DNA of 64,000 nucleotides from Holophaga sp. GTDB taxonomy: Bacteria > Acidobacteriota > Holophagae > Holophagales > Holophagaceae. The stretch's first letter is position 1. Every line of letters begins with the position of its first letter. Both the position numbers and the translations under genes were made by a program. The DNA is taken from positions 1 through 64,000 of the forward strand of contig JADKBC010000001.1 of assembly GCA_016715205.1 (NCBI GenBank), written 5' to 3'. The notes under the pieces were generated by a model, which ran no database searches, was not told the DNA's origin, and saw only the letters and a list, made by a program, of their open reading frames with translations. Below are positions 24,994-33,491 of this stretch, one piece after another.

Positions 24994-26166
24994 ATGCTGA
25001 AACACCCCCTGTTCCCCCTGCCTTCAGATATCACCCGTGTGATTCTCGGGGGTGCTTCCTCCATCGATCAGCGCGGCATGTCCCTGCCCAACCACGAGAT
25101 GGCCAAGGACTTCGCCCTGGGCTACGGCTACGACTTGGATATTCCCCACCACCGGGACCATCTCGTGGAAGTGTTCGAGGATGCCCTGGCCTTCCTGGAG
25201 GAAGTGATCCTGGAAGGCAGCGGCATGGACATCCCGCCCGAATTCTACGAACTCCAGGATCCCACGGACCTCCTGGTCTGGGCCTCGGTGCGCCCCCAGG
25301 ACGACCGCGCCCGCTGGAGCTGCGCCCTGCTGCGGGTGATGCACACGCTCTTTCATGTGGACAACAACGTCTACCTGCGTTTTCTCCCGGAGATCCAGCA
25401 GCAGATCTTCGACCGCTACGAGCGGTTCCTGGTGCCCGCCCAGGGCGGCTGGGTGCTCAAGGGTCGCTACGAAGTGCCCTTGCTGGCCATTAAACGCAAG
25501 GAGAGCAAGGATCGGGTCTCCATGCTGCTCAAGCTGCTCCACAAGCCCGAGAACGTGGCTGAGACCATCTACGACCAGATCGGCCTGCGCTTCGTCGCTG
25601 AGGACCTCCTGGGCGTGCTGCTGGTCATCCGTTTTCTGCTGGATCACCACATCCTGATGGCCACCCATGTCAAATCCAACCGCACCCGGAACCTGATGGT
25701 GGATTTGAAAGCGCTGGAAACGTGGATGGCCACCCTGCCCGAAGGGTTCTGCCTTGGGGATTTGAGCCCCCAGGAACGCCAGCGAGTCTCGGAGAGCCTC
25801 ACCTTGTCCACCGGCCGAGCGGAAGTGAATCCTTTTTCCAGCAGCAGCTATTCGGCGGTCCAATTCACCGCCCGGACCCTCATTCGCCTCCCAAACCCAG
25901 CCGAAGCGGCCCTCCAGAAGGTCCAAACCCGGCTCAGACGGATGGGCCGACCCGAAATAGGGGACCTCTTGCACATTCCGGAGTTGATCCAAGAGCAGGA
26001 GGAGTTTACTTTCTTCTTTGCACACGAAGTCCAAGTCATGGAAAGATCCGGTTTCGAAAGCACCGTCTCAGGTCCCTCTTCTCACGTCGAATACAAATTC
26101 CGGCAACGGGAAGCGGTCAGGAGACGGGTTCTGCAAGGCATCACGCCGCAGGAGGCCCCATGTTGA
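24994..26166 (+). CDS. Conserved protein of unknown function (RelA/SpoT-like stretch)
   Basis: A 390-residue soluble protein that I cannot place with certainty; it recalls the uncharacterised TIGR04552-type proteins of deltaproteobacteria. It starts with a region naming a conserved 'GGxSxIDxR' (LGGASSIDQRG). The middle (about residues 165-225) reads LLAIKRKESKDRVSMLLKLL, then ETIYDQIGLRFVAEDLLG, which weakly resembles the RelA/SpoT synthetase pattern of basic residues followed by 'DxxGIRxxxxx'. No zinc or membrane motif is seen. The 3' end overlaps the STAS gene start by seven bases, so it is likely co-expressed with the STAS/phosphatase pair. Confidence 0.6.
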   Translation: MLKHPLFPLPSDITRVILGGASSIDQRGMSLPNHEMAKDFALGYGYDLDIPHHRDHLVEVFEDALAFLEEVILEGSGMDIPPEFYELQDPTDLLVWASVRPQDDRARWSCALLRVMHTLFHVDNNVYLRFLPEIQQQIFDRYERFLVPAQGGWVLKGRYEVPLLAIKRKESKDRVSMLLKLLHKPENVAETIYDQIGLRFVAEDLLGVLLVIRFLLDHHILMATHVKSNRTRNLMVDLKALETWMATLPEGFCLGDLSPQERQRVSESLTLSTGRAEVNPFSSSSYSAVQFTARTLIRLPNPAEAALQKVQTRLRRMGRPEIGDLLHIPELIQEQEEFTFFFAHEVQVMERSGFESTVSGPSSHVEYKFRQREAVRRRVLQGITPQEAPC

Positions 26167-26498
26167 ACATCCAGACCCGACAGGAAGGCAATGCTTCCGT
26201 CGTCACCATCCAGGGAAAGGTCAACTTTGAGGTGACGGCCCAACTGCGGGACGTGATCCGAGACACGGTGACCACCCATCAGCCCAAGCTGATGGTGATC
26301 AACCTGGAAGGCGTCAGTTTCATCGATTCCTCAGGCCTTGGACTCCTCGTGGCCGCGCGCAACAGCGTGGACAAGAACAACGGCAAGCTCCATCTCTGTG
26401 GCCTGCCCGCCCAGGTCAAGAAGACCTTCGATCAGACCAACCTGACGAACTACTTCTCCATTTTCACCACCGAACAGGACGCCCTCCGGGGGGCCTGA
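26160..26498 (+). CDS. STAS-domain anti-anti-sigma factor
   Basis: The 112-residue protein is a single STAS domain. The phospho-acceptor loop FIDSSGLGLLVAAR has Ser58 in the position phosphorylated in SpoIIAA/RsbV. In that family the unphosphorylated form binds the anti-sigma kinase and releases the sigma factor. GGAGG lies five bases before the ATG at 26160. The neighbouring gene encodes a PP2C-type phosphatase that could dephosphorylate it; no RsbW-like kinase gene is adjacent. Confidence 0.92.
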   Translation: MLNIQTRQEGNASVVTIQGKVNFEVTAQLRDVIRDTVTTHQPKLMVINLEGVSFIDSSGLGLLVAARNSVDKNNGKLHLCGLPAQVKKTFDQTNLTNYFSIFTTEQDALRGA

Positions 26499-26527
26499 TC
26501 ACCCGCCCAGCCTGAAGCCCAGCGCAT

Positions 26528-27673
26528 ATGACCAAAGGGGTTGTCCTGGTCGTCGATGACGAGGCCCAGATCCGGGACATCCTGGGGTTCTATCTCAAGC
26601 GCGCCGGCTACCAAGTGCTCACAGCTGAAAATGGCATCGAAGGCCTCGCGGTCATGGCGAAGGTGATGCCAGACCTGATCCTTTCCGACCTGCGCATGCC
26701 GGGCATGGCAGGGGATGAATTCTGCCGCACCATCAAAGGCACACCCGAAACCCGCGATATCTACTTCGTGCTGGTTTCCGCCATGGACGGCACCTCCACC
26801 AAGATCGGCGGCCTGAATCTTGGCGCCGATGACATGATCGCCAAGCCGTTCCACGCGCAGGAAGTGATGGCCAAGGTGGAGAGCGCCTTCCGCATCATCG
26901 AGATGCAGAAGGAGATCAAGCGTCAGAACCTGGAACTCACGCAGTTCCAGGAGCGCATGACCACCGAACTTTCCCTGGCCGCGCGCCTTCAGATGGGCCT
27001 TCTGCCTAGCCTCCCGGGCGCAGCGCCTGGGTTTCGCTACACCCACCGCTACTTACCCGCAGAAGGCATCGGCGGGGACATCTATTCGATCCTGCCGGGG
27101 GCGGATGGCTGCCTGGCACTGCTCATCGCCGATGTGAGCGGCCACGGAGTTACCGCCGCGCTCATCTCCGCCATGGTGAAAACCTCCTTTGAAAGCCAGG
27201 TGCGGTTGGGCGGCAGCCCCCTGACCTGGGCCATGGGCATGAATCGGGACCTCGCGCGCAACACGCTTTCCGAACAGTTCGCCACGGCCTTCCTGGCGCG
27301 CATCGACCCTTCCACGGGCGCCATGCAGTACCTGGTGGCGGGCCATGTCTCGCCTATTCTCATCGCCCGAGGTGCCCAGGGCGGGCTGCACCGACCTCAG
27401 GTGCTGGCTGGGCACGGCTTCATGCTCGGCATCGAGGAGGACCTTCCCTTTGAAGAGCGAGCCGCCACTTTTGGGTTGGGCGATCGTCTTATCCTCTACA
27501 CGGATGGCCTGGTGGAAGTCGAGCGAGAAGACCGCCGCTTGCTGGGAGAAGAGGGCTCCTTCGCCTGTGCGCGGAACTCCCCGGCAGCGAAGAGGCGACT
27601 GCGGATTTCCTGGTGGAGGAAGCCCGCACCTTCAATGAACCGGCACCCTTCGTGGATGACGTCACCCTGGTAA
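26528..27673 (+). CDS. Response regulator with PP2C (SpoIIE/RsbU) phosphatase domain, C-terminal frame altered
   Basis: The N-terminal receiver domain (about residues 1-120) has VVDDEAQIRD, phospho-acceptor Asp in LILSDLRMPG and a conserved Lys in DDMIAKPF. A short coiled-coil linker (EIKRQNLELTQFQERM) leads to the phosphatase domain, with GGDIYSILP, LLIADVSGHGVTAALISAMVK and LILYTDGLVE, the metal-binding Asp motifs. Up to LLGEEG (near 27555) the sequence is normal. Beyond that the frame reads a basic, non-family tail, while the expected ending is present in the +1-shifted frame to a TAG at 27688-27690. One missing G in the GGG at 27553-27555 explains it. Likely dephosphorylates the adjacent STAS protein. 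Confidence 0.85.
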   Translation: MTKGVVLVVDDEAQIRDILGFYLKRAGYQVLTAENGIEGLAVMAKVMPDLILSDLRMPGMAGDEFCRTIKGTPETRDIYFVLVSAMDGTSTKIGGLNLGADDMIAKPFHAQEVMAKVESAFRIIEMQKEIKRQNLELTQFQERMTTELSLAARLQMGLLPSLPGAAPGFRYTHRYLPAEGIGGDIYSILPGADGCLALLIADVSGHGVTAALISAMVKTSFESQVRLGGSPLTWAMGMNRDLARNTLSEQFATAFLARIDPSTGAMQYLVAGHVSPILIARGAQGGLHRPQVLAGHGFMLGIEEDLPFEERAATFGLGDRLILYTDGLVEVEREDRRLLGEEGSFACARNSPAAKRRLRISWWRKPAPSMNRHPSWMTSPW

Positions 27674-27690
27674 TCCTGGATCGGGTCTAG
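27553..27690 (+). pseudogene. Displaced C-terminal coding segment of the PP2C phosphatase (apparent frameshift)
   Basis: Read one base out of frame with the gene that precedes it, this segment encodes LLRLCAELPG, FLVEEARTF and, just before the stop, FVDDVTLVILDRV. That is the standard ending of SpoIIE-type phosphatases, including the final metal-binding DD. A one-base loss at the G run 27553-27555 would separate it from the main frame. Either a real mutation or a sequencing error. Confidence 0.7.
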
Positions 27691-27692
27691 GA

Positions 27693-28646
27693 CTAGCCTA
27701 GCGCTTCCGCTTCGTCTGCTCGGGACTTCAACCAGCGTGGGCCCAGCTCGGCCAGGAGCATCGCGCTGAAGAGCAGGGCACCACCCAGCAATTGAACCGG
27801 CCCCAGGTGCTCCTGAATCCCTGGCACCCAACCCGACATGGCGATGAGGGCTGTGTACACCGGCTCCATGGAATAGATGATGGCGGCCTCCGTGGCGCCG
27901 AGGTAAGCCTGGAAGGTGGACATGCCCCAGAAGGCCAGGGCCGTGGCCAGGAAGGCTTGATACCCAAGGGCCAACCACACACTGGGATGGGATAGCGGCT
28001 TCCACAAATCCTGAAAGCCATGGGGCGCGGGCAGGAAGCCCGTGATTAGGGCTGAAATCACGGCCACTACCGCCACCTGCACCGTGGCCAACACCCACCC
28101 ACTGGAGCGCCTGGAATAGCGGGCGGTGAAGGCGATATGGAAGCCACAGCCCACCGCGCAGATCAGGGTCTCGGTATCCCCACGGTTCCACCCGCCGAAC
28201 TGGGCGTTGGGCTCGTGTACCAGCAGGAAAAGGCCCAGGGCGGCAAGGAGTGCGCCCAGGGCGTGGGAGCGCTTCAGCCGATCCCGAAACAGGAGGCTCA
28301 CCATGGGGGTGAAGAGCACGTAGAGACCTGTGATGAAGCCGCTCTTGGCCGTGGAGGTGAACCGCAGCCCATCGGCCTGAAGCCAGAACACCACGGTGAG
28401 GCAGCCACCCAGAACCAGGCCGTCCTGCACCGCCTGGCGCGTGAAGGGGGCCTTGAATACCCGGGCGAGGATGCCCAGGCACAGCGCGCCGAGGGCGAAC
28501 CTTAACGTGAGCATGGCCCCCACGCTCAGCTGCGCGTTGAGGGTGAATTTCATGGCCGCAAAGCTCGCCCCCCAGACCAGGGCCAGCAGGCACATGGCGA
28601 TGACGGCAAGCCGGTGCTTGCCAGGGTCGGGAACGGCACCACTCAT
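27693..28646 (-). CDS. EamA/DMT-family transporter
   Basis: Membrane protein of 317 residues with about ten hydrophobic helices in two EamA repeats: ALVWGASFAAMKFTL with FTSTAKSGFITGLYVLFTPMVS in the first, and WGMSTFQAYLGATEAAIIYSMEPVYTALIA in the second. Members export or import small metabolites such as amino acids or nucleosides; the substrate cannot be told. The ATG at 28646 is preferred because the reading frame upstream is not membrane-like. It follows the DUF1573 gene on the same strand by 13 bases. Confidence 0.88.
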   Translation of the reverse strand: MSGAVPDPGKHRLAVIAMCLLALVWGASFAAMKFTLNAQLSVGAMLTLRFALGALCLGILARVFKAPFTRQAVQDGLVLGGCLTVVFWLQADGLRFTSTAKSGFITGLYVLFTPMVSLLFRDRLKRSHALGALLAALGLFLLVHEPNAQFGGWNRGDTETLICAVGCGFHIAFTARYSRRSSGWVLATVQVAVVAVISALITGFLPAPHGFQDLWKPLSHPSVWLALGYQAFLATALAFWGMSTFQAYLGATEAAIIYSMEPVYTALIAMSGWVPGIQEHLGPVQLLGGALLFSAMLLAELGPRWLKSRADEAEALG

Positions 28647-28659
28647 GGGTGAAGGGGGG

Positions 28660-29628
28660 TCAGCGCAGTACGGCCGACAGGCGGAATTCCACCTCGGGCT
28701 GATCGGGGTCATCGATGGTCAGGATCACCCGTTCGTTGTAGGTGCCAGCCTGGGCCTTGGCGCCGAGGATCACGGTCAGGTCCTGCTGCGCGGCGCTGCC
28801 ACGCCCGATACCTTCCACCCGGATGTTGGGATTGGTGGGCTTGGCAGATAGCACTTTGAAGGGCTTGCCGTCCAGGTGCTTCAGGTTCACCGTGGTGCGC
28901 AGTTCCTTGCCCGCAGGTTCTACCCAGGCGATGCGAGCGGGGTTGACGGAAACCGAGGGGCGCAGGGACCACTGCACGTTGATGGGGATGAGGGCGCTGC
29001 GCTCGCTCTTGGTGCGGATCGTAACCACATCCACACCGCTGGTCTTGCCCCCTGGCACCTTGCGGGCATCCATCTGGATGTCCACCACCACATTGTTGCC
29101 CTCGCTGCGGAAGGAGCAGTTCAGGTAGGGCGCGCCGGGCGCCTTGGCGTCGATGACCTGCACGGGCTGGCCATTGCCGGAATCCAGGCGCACCGAGCTT
29201 TTCCGGGGGGCGTTCCGGGCCACGTCGTCGAAAAAGAGCGCCGTGGTGCTGGGCATGACATCCTGCACCACATCTGCCTCAAAGGAGAGGTGGATGGTGG
29301 GGTTATCGGGATCATCCGAAATTACCTGCATGGATTTCCGCACCACACCCCGCATCCCGGCTGGATTGAAGGTGGCATCGATCTCGGTGCTTTCGCCGGG
29401 CTTCAAATACCACTGCCCCACCATGGTGTAGGTGCAGCCGCAGGACGGCGCCACTTGCTTGATCTGGAGCGGGGCGCCGCCAGTGTTAGTGGCCTTGAAG
29501 CGGTGGGATACCTTGCGGTCCACGGAAATCTTGCCGAAATCGTGGTGCACCTTATCAAAGCTGAGCACCGGTTTCGGCGCCTGGGCCACGCAGATGCAGC
29601 AGACAAGAAAGGGCAGGATTGATCGCAT
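28660..29628 (-). CDS. DUF1573-type secreted protein with Ig-like (ASH/MSP-like) repeats
   Basis: A 322-residue exported protein with signal peptide MRSILPFLVCCICVAQA. The first domain has the DUF1573 signature: 'KVHHDFGKISVDRKVSHRFKATNTGGAPL', the CGC motif in APSCGCTY, and DATFNPAGMRG. Two or three further beta-sandwich segments follow, the last ending DDPDQPEVEFRLSAVLR. Such domains are usually adhesive or structural. GAGG lies before the ATG at 29628. Function unknown. Confidence 0.82.
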   Translation of the reverse strand: MRSILPFLVCCICVAQAPKPVLSFDKVHHDFGKISVDRKVSHRFKATNTGGAPLQIKQVAPSCGCTYTMVGQWYLKPGESTEIDATFNPAGMRGVVRKSMQVISDDPDNPTIHLSFEADVVQDVMPSTTALFFDDVARNAPRKSSVRLDSGNGQPVQVIDAKAPGAPYLNCSFRSEGNNVVVDIQMDARKVPGGKTSGVDVVTIRTKSERSALIPINVQWSLRPSVSVNPARIAWVEPAGKELRTTVNLKHLDGKPFKVLSAKPTNPNIRVEGIGRGSAAQQDLTVILGAKAQAGTYNERVILTIDDPDQPEVEFRLSAVLR

Positions 29629-29658
29629 AACTACCTCACCCAAGGATTCTACCGGAAC

Positions 29659-30558
29659 TCAGTACCGGGGATCCCTGCCGGTCTGACCTCGGTGGGCAGC
29701 CCAGACCCCGTGCCAGGCGGCCTTCAGAAGCTTTAATCGGCCCTGAAAGAACCGCATTTGGAAGAGGTAAAGAGCGATCCAGAACCGCTCAATGGCTCCG
29801 CCTGGATGCAACTCCCGGTGCAGCAGCAAGCGATTCCGGGCGCTGTAGAAGGCCTGGAGTGGGCTGCGCTTGCCCACGGTGCGGGCGCTGCGATGCAGGA
29901 TCTGCACTTCGGCCAGGACGATGGGCAGCCCCAAGGCATGGGCCTTGCGGCACCAGGCGGCATCCTCCCAATACAGGAAATACCCCGTGGGCCAGGAGCC
30001 CAGGCGCTCCCAACCCGCCCGGGGCACCAGGATGGAAGCGCCGCTCAAGGATTCGCGGGTGCCAAGTTGCCGGCAATTCTGCGGTAGGGGCACCGGTAAA
30101 GTTCGCAGTCCACGGCAATACCAGCCGTCCTGCCGGTCTGAACCTTGCCTTCGCCGCCCATTAAGCTGGTGCGTGCCCCACAGGGCTACCTGGGGATGGG
30201 CCTCGGCCAGCCGCAGCAAGGGGCCGAGGGTGGGGCCTTCCAGCACCGCATCGTTGTTCAAGAACCATACGGCGGGAGCCCCGGCGGCAAAGGCATGTTC
30301 CGCGCCCCGGTTACACCCGCAGCCAAAGCCTGGATTCGTAAAATCCTGCAGTACCGTCAGGTGCGGATGGGCCCCCACCAGGCTCGCCCGAAGCCCGGGC
30401 GTGGGCCCATGGTCCACCACCACCACGGCGTGGGGTTCTGTCTCCATCTCGCGCAGGGATTCCAGGCAGCGCCGGGTCAGGTCGGGCGCGCCAAAATGGA
30501 TCAGCACCACCGTGGGCAGGGGCACTTCGGGGGCCATGGATTCATGCAAGAATGTCAC
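29659..30558 (-). CDS. Glycosyltransferase family 2
   Basis: The 299-residue product has the GT-A fold entry VVLIHFGAPDLTRRCLESL, then VVVDHGPT, the substrate-binding NPGFGCGCNRGAEHA, DXD-equivalent WFLNNDAVLE and the acceptor-side YFLYWEDAAWCRKA. This pattern is typical of rhamnosyl- and related transferases of O-antigen or capsule assembly. The start is GTG at 30558; ATG at 30537 is an alternative. It is divergent from rmlA with only about 33 bases between starts and opens the surface-glycan region. Confidence 0.88.
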   Translation of the reverse strand: MTFLHESMAPEVPLPTVVLIHFGAPDLTRRCLESLREMETEPHAVVVVDHGPTPGLRASLVGAHPHLTVLQDFTNPGFGCGCNRGAEHAFAAGAPAVWFLNNDAVLEGPTLGPLLRLAEAHPQVALWGTHQLNGRRRQGSDRQDGWYCRGLRTLPVPLPQNCRQLGTRESLSGASILVPRAGWERLGSWPTGYFLYWEDAAWCRKAHALGLPIVLAEVQILHRSARTVGKRSPLQAFYSARNRLLLHRELHPGGAIERFWIALYLFQMRFFQGRLKLLKAAWHGVWAAHRGQTGRDPRY

Positions 30559-30591
30559 CTCACCATGAAGGTAGCGCCAACCGGGGGAGTC

Positions 30592-31341
30592 ATGAAAATC
30601 AAAGGGGTTGTCTTAGCGGGTGGAACGGGATCGCGCCTCTTCCCCCTGACCAAAGTGACCAACAAGCACCTGCTCCCCGTGGGCTACGCTCCCATGATCT
30701 GGCATCCCGTATGGAAATTGAAAGAGGCGGGCGCCGAAGAGATCCTGATCGTGACCGGCACCGAGCACATGGGGGATGTGGTGGGTTCCCTGGGCTCTGG
30801 CAAAGATTTCGGCTGCCACTTCACCTACAAGGTACAGGACGAAGCGGGTGGCATCGCCCAGGCCCTGGCGTTGGGCGAGAACTTCGCAGGCGGCGACCAC
30901 CTTTGCGTAATTCTGGGCGACAACATCTTCCAGGACAGCCTGGTGGAGGAGTTCCGCATCTTCCAGCAGCAGGGCCAGGGCGCGCGCATCCTGCTGAAAC
31001 CCGTGGCCGACCCTCACCGTTTCGGCGTCGCCGAGGTGGTGGGCGATCGGGTGGTGGGCATCGAAGAAAAGCCCAAGGAACCCAAATCAAACCTCTCCGT
31101 GACGGGCATCTATTTCTACGACCAGCAGGTGTTCGATATCATCCGCCGCCAGAAGCCTTCGGGACGCGGCGAGATGGAAATCACCGACGTGAACAACGCC
31201 TACATCGAAAAGAACCAGATGAGCTTCGGCACCTTCAACGGCTGGTGGTCGGACGCGGGCACCTACCCAAGCCTGGCCAAGGCCAACGAACTGGCCCTGG
31301 CAGAAGCCATGCCCTTCCCCAACATTCCGAGGAAGATCTGA
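30592..31341 (+). CDS. rmlA: Glucose-1-phosphate thymidylyltransferase, short form
   Basis: Makes dTDP-glucose from glucose-1-phosphate and dTTP, the first step of dTDP-rhamnose synthesis. The 249-residue product has the nucleotidyltransferase start GVVLAGGTGSRLFPLT with NKHLLPV, then ILGDNIF (metal Asp), GVAEV and VTGIYFYD, and GTFNGWWSDAGTYPSLAKAN. Canonical RmlA is about 290 residues, so the C-terminal regulatory helices are missing. GGGGGAG lies just before the ATG. Confidence 0.9.
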   Translation: MKIKGVVLAGGTGSRLFPLTKVTNKHLLPVGYAPMIWHPVWKLKEAGAEEILIVTGTEHMGDVVGSLGSGKDFGCHFTYKVQDEAGGIAQALALGENFAGGDHLCVILGDNIFQDSLVEEFRIFQQQGQGARILLKPVADPHRFGVAEVVGDRVVGIEEKPKEPKSNLSVTGIYFYDQQVFDIIRRQKPSGRGEMEITDVNNAYIEKNQMSFGTFNGWWSDAGTYPSLAKANELALAEAMPFPNIPRKI

Positions 31342-31841
31342 TGGAATTCAAGAAAGGCCCCATCGAAGGCGTGAAGGTTACCGCCTTCAAGAAATTCATC
31401 GACGAACGCGGCTGGCTGGCGGAACTGTTCCGCCACGATGAAGTGCCCGCGGAATTCCATCCCGCCATGGCCTACATCAGCATCACCAACCCCGGCGTGC
31501 TGCGCGGCCCCCACGAGCACGTGGATCAGGCGGATCTCTTCGCCTGGGTGGGCCCCGGCGATTTCAAGCTGACCCTGTGGGATAACCGCGCGGAGAGCCC
31601 CACCTACCTGAACCGCATGGAACTCTGCCTGGGCATCAACAATCCGGGTTCCGTGATCGTGCCCAAGGGTGTGGTGCATTGCTACCGCTGCATCAGCCAT
31701 GAGCCCGGCTGGGTGATCAACTGCCCCAACCGCCTGTTTGCGGGCGAAGGCAAGCGGGAACCCATCGACGAAATCCGCCATGAGGACAATCCCGAAAACC
31801 CCTTCGTGAAAGACGAAGCCGCACGTCGGGTCCACGTCTGA
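31341..31841 (+). CDS. rmlC: dTDP-4-dehydrorhamnose 3,5-epimerase family protein
   Basis: Cupin-type epimerase of 166 residues. ERGWLAELFRHDEVP, the catalytic His region GVLRGPHEHVDQADLFAWV and the VPKGVVHCYR strand match RmlC. It is shorter than the usual 180 residues and has GPHEH where RmlC has GLHYQ, so a related 3,5- or 5-epimerase is possible. It lies between rmlA and rmlD; the ATG shares one base with the rmlA stop. Confidence 0.82.
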   Translation: MEFKKGPIEGVKVTAFKKFIDERGWLAELFRHDEVPAEFHPAMAYISITNPGVLRGPHEHVDQADLFAWVGPGDFKLTLWDNRAESPTYLNRMELCLGINNPGSVIVPKGVVHCYRCISHEPGWVINCPNRLFAGEGKREPIDEIRHEDNPENPFVKDEAARRVHV

Positions 31842-32701
31842 TGCGTATCGTCGTCACCGGTGGCAGTGGCCAACTGGCCCGTGCGATCCGGGAAACCTGG
31901 ACCGGTCATGACGTGCTCTGCCCGCCAGAAGCGGAGCTGGATCTCTCCCAGCGTGAGGCCATTCGCCAAGTGCTTCTGACGTTGAAGCCCGATGTCGTGA
32001 TCAACGCTGGCGCCTTCACCCAGGTGGACCGCTGCGAAACGGAAGAACCCCTGGCCACACTCATCAACGGCACGGCCGTGACTTGGCTGGCCGAAGCCTG
32101 TAACGAACTCGATGCCAAGCTTGTTCAGATCAGCACCGATTACGTGTTTGACGGCCAGGCCACCCGGCCCTATCTGGAAACAGATCCCGTGGCCCCCCGC
32201 AGTGCCTATGGTCGAACGAAGCTCCTGGGTGAACAGGCGGCGCGGGGGTGCAACCGACATCTGGTGGCGCGAACGGCGTGGCTCTACGACGCCTGGGGCA
32301 AAAATTTCTTCCTCACCATGGTGAATGCTGCGCGCCAGGGTCGAGCCTTGCGCGTGGTGGCCGATCAGCGTGGCACGCCGACCAGTTGCCGAGCCCTGGC
32401 CCGCCAACTGCAGACCGTCGTGGAAGAGGATTGGCAAGGGCTCGTGCACGCCACCTGCGCGGGCGAAACCACGTGGCACGGCTTTGCCACGGAGATCTTT
32501 CGCCAGCTTGCGATTCCCGCCGAGCTCAGCCCCTGCACCACTGCCGACTACCCGCTGCCTGCCCCCCGCCCAGCCTATTCCGTGCTGGACGGCGCCCACC
32601 GACGCGCGCTCGGCACAGATCAGATGCCCACCTGGGAACAGGCACTGACTGAGGTGGTGGACGACTTTCAAAGGGCCTCCTCGGGCACGGGACCCGCGTG
32701 A
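31841..32701 (+). CDS. rmlD: dTDP-4-dehydrorhamnose reductase
   Basis: Final enzyme of dTDP-L-rhamnose synthesis. The 286-residue SDR has GGSGQLARAI at the NAD(P) site, INAGAFTQVDRCETE, STDYVFDG and the catalytic YGRTK. The start shares one base with the rmlC stop. Confidence 0.94.
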   Translation: MRIVVTGGSGQLARAIRETWTGHDVLCPPEAELDLSQREAIRQVLLTLKPDVVINAGAFTQVDRCETEEPLATLINGTAVTWLAEACNELDAKLVQISTDYVFDGQATRPYLETDPVAPRSAYGRTKLLGEQAARGCNRHLVARTAWLYDAWGKNFFLTMVNAARQGRALRVVADQRGTPTSCRALARQLQTVVEEDWQGLVHATCAGETTWHGFATEIFRQLAIPAELSPCTTADYPLPAPRPAYSVLDGAHRRALGTDQMPTWEQALTEVVDDFQRASSGTGPA

Positions 32702-33474
32702 ATCGCCTCATCCTGTTTGCGCACTTCGATGCCGAGGCCCAGGTAAAGCCCTACATCCTGTTTCATTTGAAGGCCCTGAAGGAACTGGGGCACATCCACT
32801 TCATCTCCAATTCCCCGCTGCCCTCCAATGAGATCGCCAAAGTGGCGCCCCTGGTGGAGCGCATCCTCCTGCGGGAAAACAAGGGGCTGGATTTCGGCAT
32901 GTGGCAGGCTGGGCTGCAGGGGCTGGACCTCGGTTCCTACGACGAGGTGGTGCTCACCAACTCCAGCGTGCTCGGCCCCTTGACACCTCTGGAGTCCATC
33001 TTCGAGCGCATGGCTGCGAACCCGTGCGATTTCTGGGCCATGACGGAATCCCTGGAGTACTGCCCTCATCTCCAAACCTATTTCATGGTCTTTCGCAAAC
33101 GGGTGGCCTGCTCTTTGGCCTTTACCCGGTTTTTTGCCGGGGTGCTCCCCTATCAATCCAAGACCTTGGTCGTGCATGCCTACGAACTAGGCCTGACCAC
33201 GTTCTTGAGGGAAAATGGCTTCCTCGGCGCCACTGCCTTCCCCCTGTCTGCCTGTCGCAATCCCTTTTGGCAGAATTGGTCCCTCCGGGGCACACCGATG
33301 AATCGCCTTCGCCTCAAAAAGAATCCCACCTTGAATTACCCTGATCTCCTGCTCCAATCCGGCATGCCCTACCTGAAGACCATGCTGCTGGCCTCCAACC
33401 CCCGTGCCCTCCGGATCAAGGCACTCCTCAACCTGATCCAGAAGTCCGGCTTGAACCTAGACCAACTCAGATAA
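32698..33474 (+). CDS. RgpF-like rhamnan-synthesis F family protein
   Basis: The 258-residue protein matches the RgpF pattern: HFISNSPLP, ENKGLDFGMWQAGL, YDEVVLTNSSVLGPLTPLESIF, then CDFWAMTES and HLQTYFMVFRK. These proteins act in assembly of rhamnose-containing polysaccharides and are thought to be glycosyltransferases. The GTG start at 32698 overlaps the rmlD stop (GTGA). Location inside the rml genes supports a rhamnose link. Confidence 0.85.
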   Translation: MNRLILFAHFDAEAQVKPYILFHLKALKELGHIHFISNSPLPSNEIAKVAPLVERILLRENKGLDFGMWQAGLQGLDLGSYDEVVLTNSSVLGPLTPLESIFERMAANPCDFWAMTESLEYCPHLQTYFMVFRKRVACSLAFTRFFAGVLPYQSKTLVVHAYELGLTTFLRENGFLGATAFPLSACRNPFWQNWSLRGTPMNRLRLKKNPTLNYPDLLLQSGMPYLKTMLLASNPRALRIKALLNLIQKSGLNLDQLR

Positions 33475-33491
33475 TTCCTTTCGGGGGTCCC

